Below are positions 1-9,540 of a stretch of 64,000 bases of DNA, piece after piece. A program made the translations under genes and the position numbers. Location: contig JAUCBJ010008938.1 in the NCBI GenBank assembly GCA_032718475.1, positions 1-64,000 on the forward strand, in the 5' to 3' direction. This stretch comes from Nemertoderma westbladi (taxonomy: Eukaryota; Xenacoelomorpha; Nemertodermatida; Nemertodermatidae). Each line of letters starts with the position of its first letter. The stretch's first letter is position 1. The notes below the pieces were generated by a model that saw only the letters and a program-made list of their open reading frames with translations, was not told the origin of the DNA and made no database searches.

Positions 1-510
1 CTCATATTGATACCTACAAATTTTCAACTTGGCAGCTTTAAATCCGACAAAGTTATTAGCATGTCAAAATCGTAACGACGACAACGATTTCACTTTCAGA
101 CCTTTGGCCCTCTAGCGGCAGACTGGAGAACTGCAGATGGATTCGCCTCCTTTGAAAGTCACAGCTAATGGTCTAATACATATCTGCCAAGTTTCAGCTT
201 AAACGGATTAAAAGCAAAGAAATGGGAGGGCATTTAATGTTTAGACAGGTGGCCCTCTAGCGGGAGACCATTGCACTGATGGTGTCTGAAAGTCTCTCAA
301 AAATCTCAACTTTTGCTCATATTGATACCTACAAATTTTCAACTTGGCAGCTTTAAATCCGACAAAGTTATTAGCATGTCAAAATCGTAACGACGACGAC
401 AACGACGACGACGACGACAACGACGACGACGACAACTATTTGCATAAATTGACCCACCCCCTAACAGTGTCAATTCGCTAAGGCTCCGCCAACTTCGTGG
501 CTCGCCCCAC
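1..510 (-). repeat. Dispersed repeat R1, copy 1, with internal direct duplication
   Basis: On the minus strand this starts with GTGGGGCGAGCCACGAAG at position 510 and runs to position 1. Bases 1-84 recur almost unchanged at 316-399, an offset of 315 bases. An inverted homologue of the same family lies at 36379-36680: both share the segments around TCTAGCGGCAGACT, the GAAACTTGG segment and the end motif. Shorter pieces of the same end motif occur near 14279, 14678 and 34931. No coding capacity is visible. It is most likely a non-autonomous mobile repeat, class unknown. Confidence 0.7.
391..436. repeat. (GAC)n microsatellite
   Basis: Near-perfect GAC/CGA trinucleotide run with two AAC interruptions inside repeat R1. 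The first copy of the R1 duplication (70-85) has only a few units, so the expansion occurred in the second copy. Confidence 0.9.
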
Positions 511-1431
511 ATGTAAAGGGTAAAAACCCCGGACAACTTTAATTGACTGGTGATTATTACTTTCATTGTTCTCGTTCTGTCTACAATTAAATTATACATT
601 CGTTGGCTATAATTATTTGTTGTAATATTTGATATCGTACCGGTAAATTTTATTTATTTGCTTCTGTTACTTGATTAATATAATATCGCTGATACCCCGA
701 GATCAAAGACATTTTCTAGACACCAAACCCAGGTAGGTCTCTATAGCTAAGCATTATTGATAACCTGGACAATTGTGTTAGACCTATATGTACGTTGTCT
801 TACCTCTAACTCAATAAATAATTAATCTATGGCGATATTTCTGACCTGTAATGCAAGCGAAGCCCTTAAGATTAATAATACCATGATGGAGAGTTGCCAT
901 AAATAGAATACCGTAGCGATAATAATATAAACAGATACAGAATAGTTGCAATACGTTTCCCCTAAAGGGAAACACAATCACCAGACTTGAGTCCTTACGT
1001 AAATAATTAGTTAGACATTTACTTATTGTATTGTGCCGCCACACCCTCGCGGTACTGTATATTAGTGAAATATAATAGATGATCAATTACCGTTATAGAC
1101 TGAGCGAAACATTGAGCAAATCGATTCAAATTGTGGGGAAGAGGGAATAAAAGTGATTCACTAGAACGGCCTTCCCTTGAAGGTACAGTAGTGCCATTAC
1201 CGTTTCAGTGTCTCAGACTGGGTGTTTTACTCGCTTTCTTATGTGCTCTACAAAACAATCGGAGAGAGTCAAAATATATAAAATAGAAGTTAAAAACGTA
1301 TTTTTCGTCAAATGCGCTAACACGCTAATACGCAAATGCGCTAATACGTATTAATTTGATTAACTAAATGACGTGCAATTATTTTTGCTATTGGTTGAGT
1401 AAAAGTAATTAGCGTGATCTAGGTGGTCTTC
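511..1431. other. No gene recognised
   Basis: AT-rich sequence with no convincing exon, RNA gene or repeat on either strand. A short degenerate tandem motif (CGCTAATACG-like) lies near 1314-1350. It may be intron or upstream sequence of the helicase exon at 2371. Confidence 0.5.
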
Positions 1432-1439
1432 CTTTTTAT

Positions 1440-2274
1440 CAGGGACGGATTAAGGGGGGGGCAACAGGGGCAGCTGCCGGGGGCCCGTAAGTTGGAAGGG
1501 GCCCGCAAGTTGGGAGAAATTTACCGATCATTATCTTACTGATAAAACAACCTCATTTATTTATTAATTTCTTGATGTTCAATAAATATTTAGAGTATAT
1601 CTCACATACTGTATATCCTCACCTTTCAGAACACTGTGTCCCATAGAATGTTTAAAGTGTTTTACAAAAATATTTTAAGTGTAATGTAATGCGTAAAGGA
1701 AAACGTTAGAAAAAACAAAATTAACCAAAAAAAAAGCTATTTAAAATAATAGTAAACTATTACTGTATTACAATTAACATTTAATTTACCTTTCAATTAA
1801 TATTATCTGAAATCATTCACGAGTGCAGTAGGTTAGGAAATTGCTATTTTTAAGTAATTTTGTGTCTAATTAATTGATATACCGACAGCGTCAATATATT
1901 ATTCGTTCCTAAATATAGAATTGATGTCTTTTGGATGGTGTAATTTTAGGAAAAAATTATTATTATTTAAATAATAAAGGACTATTATTCGATAAAAAAA
2001 AGTAAGCTAAAAAGAAATCACCGCTTTTTTAACTGATATATATTCAATTTAGCGAAATTCAACTATTCTCTCTAAAGTGTTTTCCGTTACGTTTTTATAT
2101 CGAATATATTATTTTATTTGAAAAAAATATCACCAGCGTTACTTATTTGTACCAACGGGGACCAACATTTTTTGCAATTGGTTTTCGTCGGGGGGGGGGG
2201 GGGGGGGGGGGGGGTAGGGTAGGGGCCCGTAAGTTGCGACTGCCGGGGGCCCGAAAATCCATAATCCGTCCCTG
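1440..2274. mobile_element. hAT-like non-autonomous DNA transposon
   Basis: The 835-base element is bounded by inverted termini: CAGGGACGGATTA at 1440-1452 and its reverse complement at 2262-2274. It is flanked by an exact 8-bp direct repeat, CTTTTTAT, at 1432-1439 and 2275-2282. CAGGG termini with 8-bp target-site duplications are the established signature of the hAT superfamily. GGGGCCCGTAAGTTG-type subterminal motifs lie near both ends. The interior is AT-rich, has no transposase frame and contains a 25-base G run, so this is a deletion derivative or MITE. It sits just upstream of the helicase exon, probably within an intron. Confidence 0.85.
2190..2214. repeat. Poly-G tract (25 G)
   Basis: Twenty-five consecutive G residues inside the hAT-like element near its right end. 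The length may be imprecise because homopolymers are error-prone in sequencing. Confidence 0.85.
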
Positions 2275-2370
2275 CTTTTTATATATTGATTCACGTATGC
2301 CATAAAGTATGAGATAAGTGGTACTTTTCAGAGTTACATAATGTAACAAAAATGTTTATTTCATTTCCAG

Positions 2371-2489
2371 CTCTCAACAAGGAATTCAGCGAGGACACAA
2401 GGTTACTTTATTGCACCACTGGGACACTTTTGGAGAAATTAGTGAAAAAGAAAAACATGAACGAATTTACTCACATTATCCTAGACGAG
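2371..2489 (+). CDS. Internal exon of a TDRD9/spindle-E-like DExH-box helicase
   Basis: A good acceptor (TTTCATTTCCAG, ending at 2370) precedes 119 bases that read, after two bases of a split codon, as 39 residues ending in FTHIILDE. The segment shows the helicase stretch EDTRLLY-CTTGTLLEKL and the start of motif II. The next exon should begin V-H to complete the DEVH box. The spacing between TTG and DE(VH), and the EDTR lead-in, fit the DExH helicase domain of TDRD9/spindle-E, a germline piRNA-pathway ATPase. The likely donor is GAG|GTTGGT at 2490. No neighbouring exon (P-loop upstream, VHER downstream) was found in the window, so either the introns are long or the gene is broken. The hAT-like element lies in the putative upstream intron and a minisatellite begins at the donor. 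The helicase family is fairly sure; the exact orthologue is inferred. Confidence 0.72.
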
Positions 2490-3230
2490 GTTGGTAATAT
2501 AAACCTAACTTTATCTTACAGTGACACTTAAGGGGCGATGTCGGTAATGTAATCCTAACTTTATCTTACAGTGACACTTAAGGGGCGATGTCGGTAATGT
2601 AATCCTAACTTTATCTTACAGTGACACAATTGTACGAGGTCGGTAATGTAATCCTAACTTTATCTTACAGTGACACTAAAGGGACGAGGTTGGTAATGTA
2701 ATCCTAACTTTATCTTACAGTGACACTAAAGGGACGAGGTCGGTAATGTAATCCTAACTTTATCTTACAGTGACACTTAAGGGGCGAGGTCGGTAATGTA
2801 ATCCTAACTTTATCTTACAGTGACACTTAAGGGGCGAGGTCGGTAATGTAATCCTAACTTTATCTTACAGTGACACTAAAGGGCGAGGTTGGTAATGTAA
2901 TCCTAACTTTATCTTACAGTGACACTAAAGGGACGAGGTTGGTAATGTAATCCTAACTTTATCTTACAGTGACACTAAAGGGACGAGGTTGGTAATGTAA
3001 TCCTAACTTTATCTTACAGTGACACTAAAGGGACGAGGTTGGTAATGTAATCCTAACTTTATCTTACAGTGACACTAAAGGGACGAGGTTGGTAATGTAA
3101 TCCAAACTATATCTTACGTGACCATAAAGGGGCGAGGTTGGTAAATAAACCCAATTTATCTTACAGTGACACTAAAGGGACGAGGTTGGTAATGTAATCC
3201 TAACTTTATCTTACAGTGACTTTATTGGGG
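2484..3230 (+). repeat. 50-bp minisatellite built on a splice donor, about 15 copies
   Basis: About fifteen tandem units of roughly 50 bases. The first unit starts inside the helicase exon, at its last six bases GACGAG, and continues into the intron. Each unit carries GACGAGGTTGGTAATG, a donor-like junction, and TTTATCTTACAG, an acceptor-like pyrimidine tract plus CAG. Variants include CGATGTCGG and CTTAAGGGG. Copies near 3084-3180 are the most diverged. Confidence 0.92.
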
Positions 3231-3524
3231 CGAAGTCAATTTGCACCGACTTAAATTGAAATTGCACCGACTTAAATTGAAACGTTTCAACTATGCATAT
3301 GTACCAGTTTAATAAAAAATAATTATTTATTAAGTAGGAAAGAAGTAGAACTTTTTTCGCTATTCTCGATGCATTTAATTTACCGAGTAAAAAGTAAAGT
3401 AAATTTTCTTTGGCCACTAGGCCAGGGATTACGTACAAAGTCTGACGACTTTATTTCCAGTGCGGTCCCCCCAGAACTTTACTCCCCAGAGGAAACTCTA
3501 GTACTCATTTAGCTACCACTTACG
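3231..3524. other. Non-coding spacer with a 21-bp tandem duplication
   Basis: Bases around 3239-3281 contain two copies of TTGCACCGACTTAAATTGAA. The rest is AT-rich with an acceptor-like TTTATTTCCAG near 3450, but the sequence after it does not continue the helicase. No gene seen. Confidence 0.5.
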
Positions 3525-3532
3525 GATGCAAC

Positions 3533-3789
3533 TGCTAGGATCGGCATGCTGCAGTGCAGCTGCATTTTTAAGAATGCTGTGCCGGCTTATCGACAAAATT
3601 GCACCGCCACAACTCCCTATCACCCATGACATTTGCTAGATCATCCGCATCTTCAAGACAAGTGTCCTTTAAGATGCGTCTCAAGAAAGTCATGGGCTGT
3701 CCACCATGCTTATTCACTCCATGAGGCTGCCAAAGTACAAGATTATGTACTGGCTGGTCCTCACGGCGAAAGCAATGTCCTGCAAAACA
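3533..3789 (-). mobile_element. 5'-truncated 3' end of the retrotransposon at 37765-41556
   Basis: On the minus strand this matches the last ~220 bases of the coding region and the terminal inverted-repeat segment of the full-length element. It includes the codons for HNLV-FGSL-like residues, the NVMGDREL segment and the CAGCATTCTTAA end. The terminal motif CTAGGATCGGCATGCTGCA is intact at the 3' end (about 3534). It is truncated upstream, near the codons for the GHCF segment. GATGCAAC flanks it at 3525-3532 and 3790-3797, a plausible 8-bp target-site duplication. The right flank abuts the 17-bp minisatellite. Confidence 0.85.
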
Positions 3790-3796
3790 GATGCAA

Positions 3797-6268
3797 CACA
3801 GCGAGTAGAGTCACACAGCGAGTAGACTGAGTAGAGTCACACAGCGAGTAGAGTCACACAGCGAGTAGAGTCACCCAGCGAGTATAGTTACACAGCGAGT
3901 AGAGTCACACAGCGAGTAGAGTCACACAGCGAGTAGAGTCACACAGCGAGTAGAGTCACACAGCGAGTAGAGTCACACAGCGAGTAGAGTCACACAGCGA
4001 GTAGAGTCACACAGCGAGTAGAGTCACACAGCGAGTAGAGTCACACACCGAGTAGAGTCACACAGCGAGTAGAGTCACACAGCGAGTAGAGTCACACACC
4101 GAGTAGAGTCACACACCGAGTAGAGTCACACAGCGAGTAGAGTCACACAGCGAGTAGAGTCACACAGCGAGTAGAGTCACACAGCGAGTAGAGTCACACA
4201 GCGAGTAGAGTCACACAGCGAGTAGAGTCACACAGCGAGTAGAGTCACACAGCGAGTAGAATCACACAGCGAGTAGAGTCACACAGCGAGTAGAGTCACA
4301 CAGCGAATAGAGTCACACAGCGAGTAGAGTCACACAGCGAGTAGAGTCACACAGCGAGTAGAGTCACACAGCGAGTAGAGTCACACAGCGAGTAGAGTCA
4401 CACAGCGAGTAGAGTCACACAGCGAGTAGAGTCACACAGCGAGTAGAGTCACACAGCGAGTAGAGTCACACACCGAGTAGAGTCACACAGCGAGTAGAGT
4501 CACACAGCGAGTAGAGTCACACACCGAGTAGAGTCACACAGCGAGTAGAGTCACACAGCGAGTAGAGTCACACAGCGAGTAGAGTCACACAGCGAGTAGA
4601 GTCACACAGCGAGTAGAGTCACACAGCGAGTAGAGTCACACAGCGAGTAGAGTCACACACCGAGTAGAGTCACACAGCGAGAAGAGTCACACAGCGAGTA
4701 GAGTCACACAGCGAGTAGAGTCACACACCGAGTAGAGTCACACAGCGAGTAGAGTCACACAGCGAGTAGAGTCACACAGCGAGTAGAGTCACACACCGAG
4801 TAGAGTCACACAGCGAGTAGAGTCACACACCGAGTAGAGTCACACAGCGAGTAGAGTCACACACCGAGTAGAGTCACACAGCGAGTAGAGTCACACAGCG
4901 AGTAGAGTCACACACCGAGTAGAGTCACACACCGAGTAGAGTCACACAGCGAGTAGAGTCACACAGCGAGTAGAGTCACACAGCGAGTAGAGTCACACAG
5001 CGAGTAGAGTCACACAGCGAGTAGAGTCACACAGCGTGTAGAGTCACACAGCGAGTAGAGTCACACACCGAGTAGAGTCACACAGCGAGTAGAGTCACAC
5101 ACCGAGTAGCGTCACACAGCGAGTAGAGTCACACAGCGAGTAGAGTCACACAGCGAGTAGAGTCACACAGCGAGTAGAGTCACACAGCGAGTAGAGTCAC
5201 ACAGTGAGTAGAGTCACCCAGCAAGTAGAGTCACACAGCGAGTAGAGTCACACAGCGAGTAGAGTCACACAGCGAGTAGAGTCACACAGCGAGTAGAGTC
5301 ACACAGCGAGTAGAGTCACACAGCGAGTAGAGTCACACAGCGAGCAGAGTCACACAGCGAGCAGAGTCACACAGCGAGTAGAGTCACACAGCGAGTAGAG
5401 TCACACAGCGAGTAGAGTCACACAGCGAGTAGAGTCACACAGCGAGTAGAGTCACACAGCGAGTATAGTTACACAGCGAGTAGAGTCACACAGCGAGTAG
5501 AGTCACACAGCGAGTAGAGTCACACAGTGAGTAGAGTCACCCAGCGAGTAGAGTCACACAGCGAGTAGAGTCACACAGCGAGCAGAGTCACACAGCGAGC
5601 AGAGTCACACAGCGAGCAGAGTCACACAGCGAGCAGAGTCACACAGCGAGTAGAGTCACACAGCGAGCAGAGTCACACAGCGAGTAGAGTCACACAGCGA
5701 GTAGAGTCACACAGCGAGTAGAGTCACACAGCGAGTAGAGTCACATACCGAGTAGAGTCACACAGCGAGTAGAGTCACACAGCGAGCAGAGTCACACAGC
5801 GAGTAGAGTCACATACCGAGTAGAGTCACACAGCGAGTAGAGTCACACAGCGAGTAGAGTCACACAGCGAGTAGAGTCACATACCGAGTAGAGTCACACA
5901 GCGAGCAGAGTCACACAGCGAGCAGAGTCACACAGCGAGTAGAGTCACACAGCGAGTAGAGTCACACAGCGAGTAGAGTCACACAGCGAGTAGAGTCACA
6001 TACCGAGTAGAGTCACACAGCGAGTAGAGTCACACAGCGAGTAGAGTCACACACCGAGTAGAGTCACACAGCGAGTAGAGTCACACAGCGAGTAGAGTCA
6101 CACACCGAGTAGAGTCACACAGCGAGTAGAGTCACACAGCGAGTAGAGTCACACACCGAGTAGAGTCACACAGCGAGTAGAGTCACACACCGAGTAGAGT
6201 CACACAGCGAGTAGAGTCACACAGCGAGCAGAGTCACACAGCGAGTAGAGTCACACAGCGAGTAGAGT
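3797..6268. repeat. 17-bp minisatellite, about 145 copies
   Basis: Tandem AGAGTCACACAGCGAGT units fill about 2.47 kb. Common single-base variants are CACCGAG for CAGCGAG, GCAGAG for GTAGAG and CATACCG. Variants cluster: CACCG mainly at 4000-5110 and 6040-6200, GCAGAG at 5340-5670 and 5780-6240. This suggests local spread of variants. No open frame of interest. Confidence 0.97.
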
Positions 6269-6800
6269 TGGTGATTTTTTGCCAAGATTTTATTAACTAA
6301 CTTATTCCACTCCACGTTGGCATTTGGGAGTCACTTGCTGTGGTTTGTTTTATTCCCTTCCGCGTTAATGTCTATATTATTGTGAGGGGATTTTCCATGT
6401 GTGGGTGGGTGGTGGTTTATTATGTCAACGGTTAGCCTAATACTAACCCAATATAAAACCATCTTTAGGTTGGGCAACAGCTACAGTTTAGCAAGTAAAC
6501 ACACTGGCTCTATAAGGGGTGAAGTACCATCACAATGCCCATAAATGTTATTTAATATTATTAATTCAAGTAGCGTCCATTTTCTAATAAAATTAGATAC
6601 TGAAAGTATGACTTTATAGGATTACAGTAATAGATTTAGTTGTTGTTACTCCTTTGAAGTTCTTAACAACAATTACATTGGTAAGACGTCGTTTAGTTTT
6701 GTTAATTTTCTTACCATTATAATTATAAATTACATTCGCATAGTGTACGTAGCTGCGAGTGGGTGGGTCAATCGGTGTGGTACAATTAAAAGCGCCTTCT
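6269..6800. other. No gene recognised
   Basis: AT-rich unique-looking sequence between the 17-bp minisatellite and the left arm of the 155-bp inverted repeat. No coding frame, RNA gene or tandem repeat is supported. Confidence 0.5.
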
Positions 6801-6957
6801 GTAGTCAGGTGGCTTAGGGTTAAAAAATATCCATATCACGACAAAGGTGAGGAAAGCACCATTTTTTCACTATACATGTAAAATTTTACGTAGAATCCAT
6901 TTCGAAGGGTATCCAAAGCTGTAGTTGAGTGGATGACATTGGTATCGATGGATTGAA
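6801..6957. repeat. Left arm of a 155-bp inverted repeat
   Basis: Begins GTAGTCAGGTG and is the reverse complement of 10241-10393 with only scattered mismatches and small indels. The block around TTTCGAAGGGTATCCAAAGC (6900-6919) is identical. The arms enclose 3.3 kb holding two pseudogenes and a hairpin. They could be the long termini of a decayed DNA transposon, but no target-site duplication is evident at the outer edges. Confidence 0.85.
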
Positions 6958-7389
6958 AGAGTGAGAAAATGTAAATTAACTTTTATAATATTTGTGTTTA
7001 TTCCCATAAAACATACATGACACTGCGTATTATTATAAGCTTATTATACTAGTAGTTATGTTGAAACGTTTTAGAAAGGTGTGTTTCACAGATAAGATGA
7101 ACTTGATGATGTTTCGGATACATAACTCAACATATCATCAAATATAATTCTGTTTTTCACACCAGAGAGAGGCCTACAGTTTATTAAATTAGTTTTAGTT
7201 ATCGACTTGGAATGTACCGGTACAGGTAACCGTAGCCCCATATACGGGAGTTGACAATGATAGAAAAGAATACATACATTGTTGTTATACTGTATGTCTC
7301 CGTCTATTTTACAGCTCTCTGTCTCTGCCGATCATTTAATTTATTTCTAATTATAAGTATAATAAAATTATTCGTTGTTACAAAATTGC

Positions 7390-7688
7390 ACTAATTATCA
7401 GGTGCTACAAGAAGCCAATGTTGCATTAACTATGGGTTTTCTGTTAGCCCAAGTATTCTTCCATCGTCCTTTAATAGTTTGTTCTCCTGTTCATGTACTT
7501 GGTCCACAGGAAGTGCTGGAAATCGGCACAATGTTTTTGATACAACCCAATCCCCATCAAGAAATTGCTGATAGTGTTGTGTGCGGTAGGGACTTCATGT
7601 CCCGAATATGAGCACTTATCCACCTACTGTAATTGTAATGATCCAAGGTGAAAAATAGATGTACTTTTAAACTAAGGTCTGTAGACAC
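7390..7688 (-). pseudogene. Fragment of a multicopy invertebrate protein family (HIRDM / DQ-HEQ-N / GLTENP motifs)
   Basis: Read on the minus strand from about 7688, one frame gives FFTLDHYNYSRW and then HIRDMKSLP. After a frameshift near 7585 a second frame gives WVVSKTLCRF, VDQVHEQENKLLKDDGR and GLTENP, then a stop codon. The motif order LDH-x-N-Y-x-R-W, HIRDM, DQ-x-HEQ-x-N, GLTENP matches a family I know as high-copy 'uncharacterised' proteins of cnidarians, molluscs and echinoderms, thought to be transposon-associated. Its biochemical role is not established. The frameshift, the stop after NP and the missing flanks show it is dead. It lies between the arms of the 155-bp inverted repeat. 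Confidence 0.75.
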
Positions 7689-7990
7689 ATTCTAAATAGA
7701 GTAGAACATTTCTTTCAGGGTGAGATCTAACAAATATTAGAATGAGAGCTTCAATCCGCATAACATATCAAAGAAATGGAATGTTGGTTTGATTAGTTTA
7801 TTATTTCTCCAGCTCTCTTGATCATAACTATTATTTACAATACATTCGTATTCATTTACATAAATCAATAAAATCAATAATTTTAACTTTTCATTTATGA
7901 CGTTTTTTTCTTAAATATTTTATATCAAACAGTATATAACTATATCGAATCTATTATACACAAGTTTGATATCAGATCAACTATGATTTA

Positions 7991-9126
7991 CTACAGTATA
8001 ATAATGCACGTGAAAGATTTATCAGTTATCACGTTTTTCTTTTGTTTCTTCTTTGGACCCTTGGCCTTGGGTTCGAATTTTGAGTTTCGTCGACCGGGTG
8101 TATTTCGCTCTTGGGGACGTTCTTCGGGGGTCTGTAAAAGGCCCAAATGGTGGAGATCCAAGGTATCGGAAGTTGCGGAAGAAGAGACATTCCATCCACT
8201 GGTGGAAGTTCCGGGAAGTGCACGGTTGGCCTCTAATTCTTCAGTCAGGACCGTATCTCGTTGCAATCGCGTATGTGCAGATTCCTCAACTATCGCATGT
8301 TTGGCGGCAATCCGTTTTAACTGTGTATTCTTTCACCCGAAGATGGATCGGTAGAGCGTAGTTTGGCGATCGCTGTGCGTAATGCTTGCCAGGTGATGGC
8401 CATGGCAGCAGGTCCATGTTTGGCGGCAATCCGTTTTAACTATGTATTCTTTCACCCGAAGATGGATCGGTAGAGCGTAGTTTGGCGATCACTGTGCGTA
8501 ATGCTTGCCAGGTGATGGCCATGGCAGCAGGTCCATGTTTGGCGGCAATCCGTTTTAACTGTGTATTCTTTCACCCGAAGATGGATCGGTAGAGCGTAGT
8601 TTGGCGATCACTGTGCGTAATGCTTGCCTGGTGATGGCCATGGCAGCAGGTCCATGTTTGGCCTGCGTGGAGGCCGGAATCACAACTTGGAGGGTGAGGA
8701 ATTTCCCGGGTTTTACCACTCTTTCTGTTATCTGCTCGGTATTCAGGTGTGACGTTATTCTGAAAGCGTGAGTGGTCAATTCTTTATGTCCTTGATTAAA
8801 ATTTTCGCATGTGGGGTGACCCCACGTAACGCCTCATATAACCAACGATGTTATATGATGAAGGTTCCTGTCAATTTGCCGCAGGAATCGACGAACATAC
8901 CTGGTATCGATTAGGTATATCGGCCACGATGGTTAGTAATGAATATTCGGGGAGCCACATACGGAGTCTATCCATTGCGAAAGCAAAGGGCTGGAAGACA
9001 CTCCCATAAATGCTTTATATTATGGTTATACCGCGGCATAGCCAACTTGTGTAAATCGGCACATGCTTCCCAGGTACGAATGTATTTGAGGATTTCGTAT
9101 TCCTGCTTTGTAACCTGCATTGCAGT
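7991..9126 (-). pseudogene. Unidentified protein-coding relic on the minus strand
   Basis: A reading frame with protein-like composition runs on the minus strand from an acceptor-like TGATGTTTTAG just above 9126. Pieces include AMQVTKQEYEILKYIRTWEA, WLYEALRGVTPHAKI and HLNTEQITERVVKPG. Three in-frame stops interrupt it (near the codons after FRNG, RYT and TFII). A 119-base triplication at 8298-8654 shifts the frame, and the final segment (7991-8266) ends in a lysine-rich tail, KAKGPKKKQKKN. I do not recognise the family. A transposon-encoded protein is plausible because it lies within the 155-bp inverted repeat and the tail is basic. Confidence 0.5.
8298..8654. repeat. 119-bp tandem triplication inside the coding relic
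   Basis: Three nearly identical 119-base units start at 8298, 8417 and 8536, each beginning TGTTTGGCGGCAATCCG. They differ by single bases (for example CTGTG/CTATG, ATCGCT/ATCACT, CCAGG/CCTGG). The period is not a multiple of three, so the array breaks the minus-strand reading frame. The near-identity points to recent duplication. Confidence 0.95.
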
Positions 9127-9416
9127 CTAAAACATCAAAGCTGCAACTTGCATTACAGGTGAATGACCATATAGGTCCATTGAAACCAAATAATCGTACG
9201 AACAGGTTAGGCTTCTTGCTAGGCTTCTCCCATAATTATAATTAATGGGAGGGAACAAATTAATGTTTTCGATTTAACAATAGGCCCCTAATTGATAAAT
9301 GGTTTGAAAGAAGTACGCGTGCAATAACATCTGCCATGCTAACTTGATGTTAATTTGTTAATGATTTAAAAAAATTTATAAAAAATTGTTAATTTGTTAA
9401 CTTGATGATATATATA

Positions 9417-9540
9417 ATTTTTTACTGTAGCTCGTTTTATTTTTACTAGCTACTATTTTTTGAAAATTAAAAGGTCTTCATACCTTTTAATTTTCAAAAA
9501 ATAGTAGCTAGTAAAAATAAAACGAGCTACAGTAAAAAAT
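9417..9540. repeat. Perfect 59-bp inverted repeat with 6-base loop
   Basis: Bases 9417-9475 and 9482-9540 are exact reverse complements, with the loop CTTCAT at 9476-9481. The arms contain ACTGTAGCTCGTTTTAT and TTTTCAAAAAATAGTAGC. A transcript across it would form a 59-bp RNA duplex. No tail or flanking duplication marks it as a known element. Confidence 0.97.

Noticed and set aside
2143-2349. Minus-strand open frame rich in proline
   Set aside because: The proline run comes from the 25-base G tract inside the hAT-like element; there is no domain or start context.
3440-3532. Possible next helicase exon after the acceptor-like TTTATTTCCAG
   Set aside because: The translation does not begin V-H or continue motif II, and the segment ends at the retrotransposon fragment.
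3797-6268. The 17-bp array considered as a regulatory-site cluster (AP-1-like GAGTCAC)
   Set aside because: GAGTCAC resembles an AP-1-type site, but its repetition is explained by the tandem array and no promoter or gene is adjacent.
7375-7611. Plus-strand 78-codon frame taken at first as a possible exon after an ATTATCAG acceptor
   Set aside because: The minus strand of the same bases carries the recognisable HIRDM / HEQ-N / GLTENP motifs, so the plus-strand frame is a shadow.
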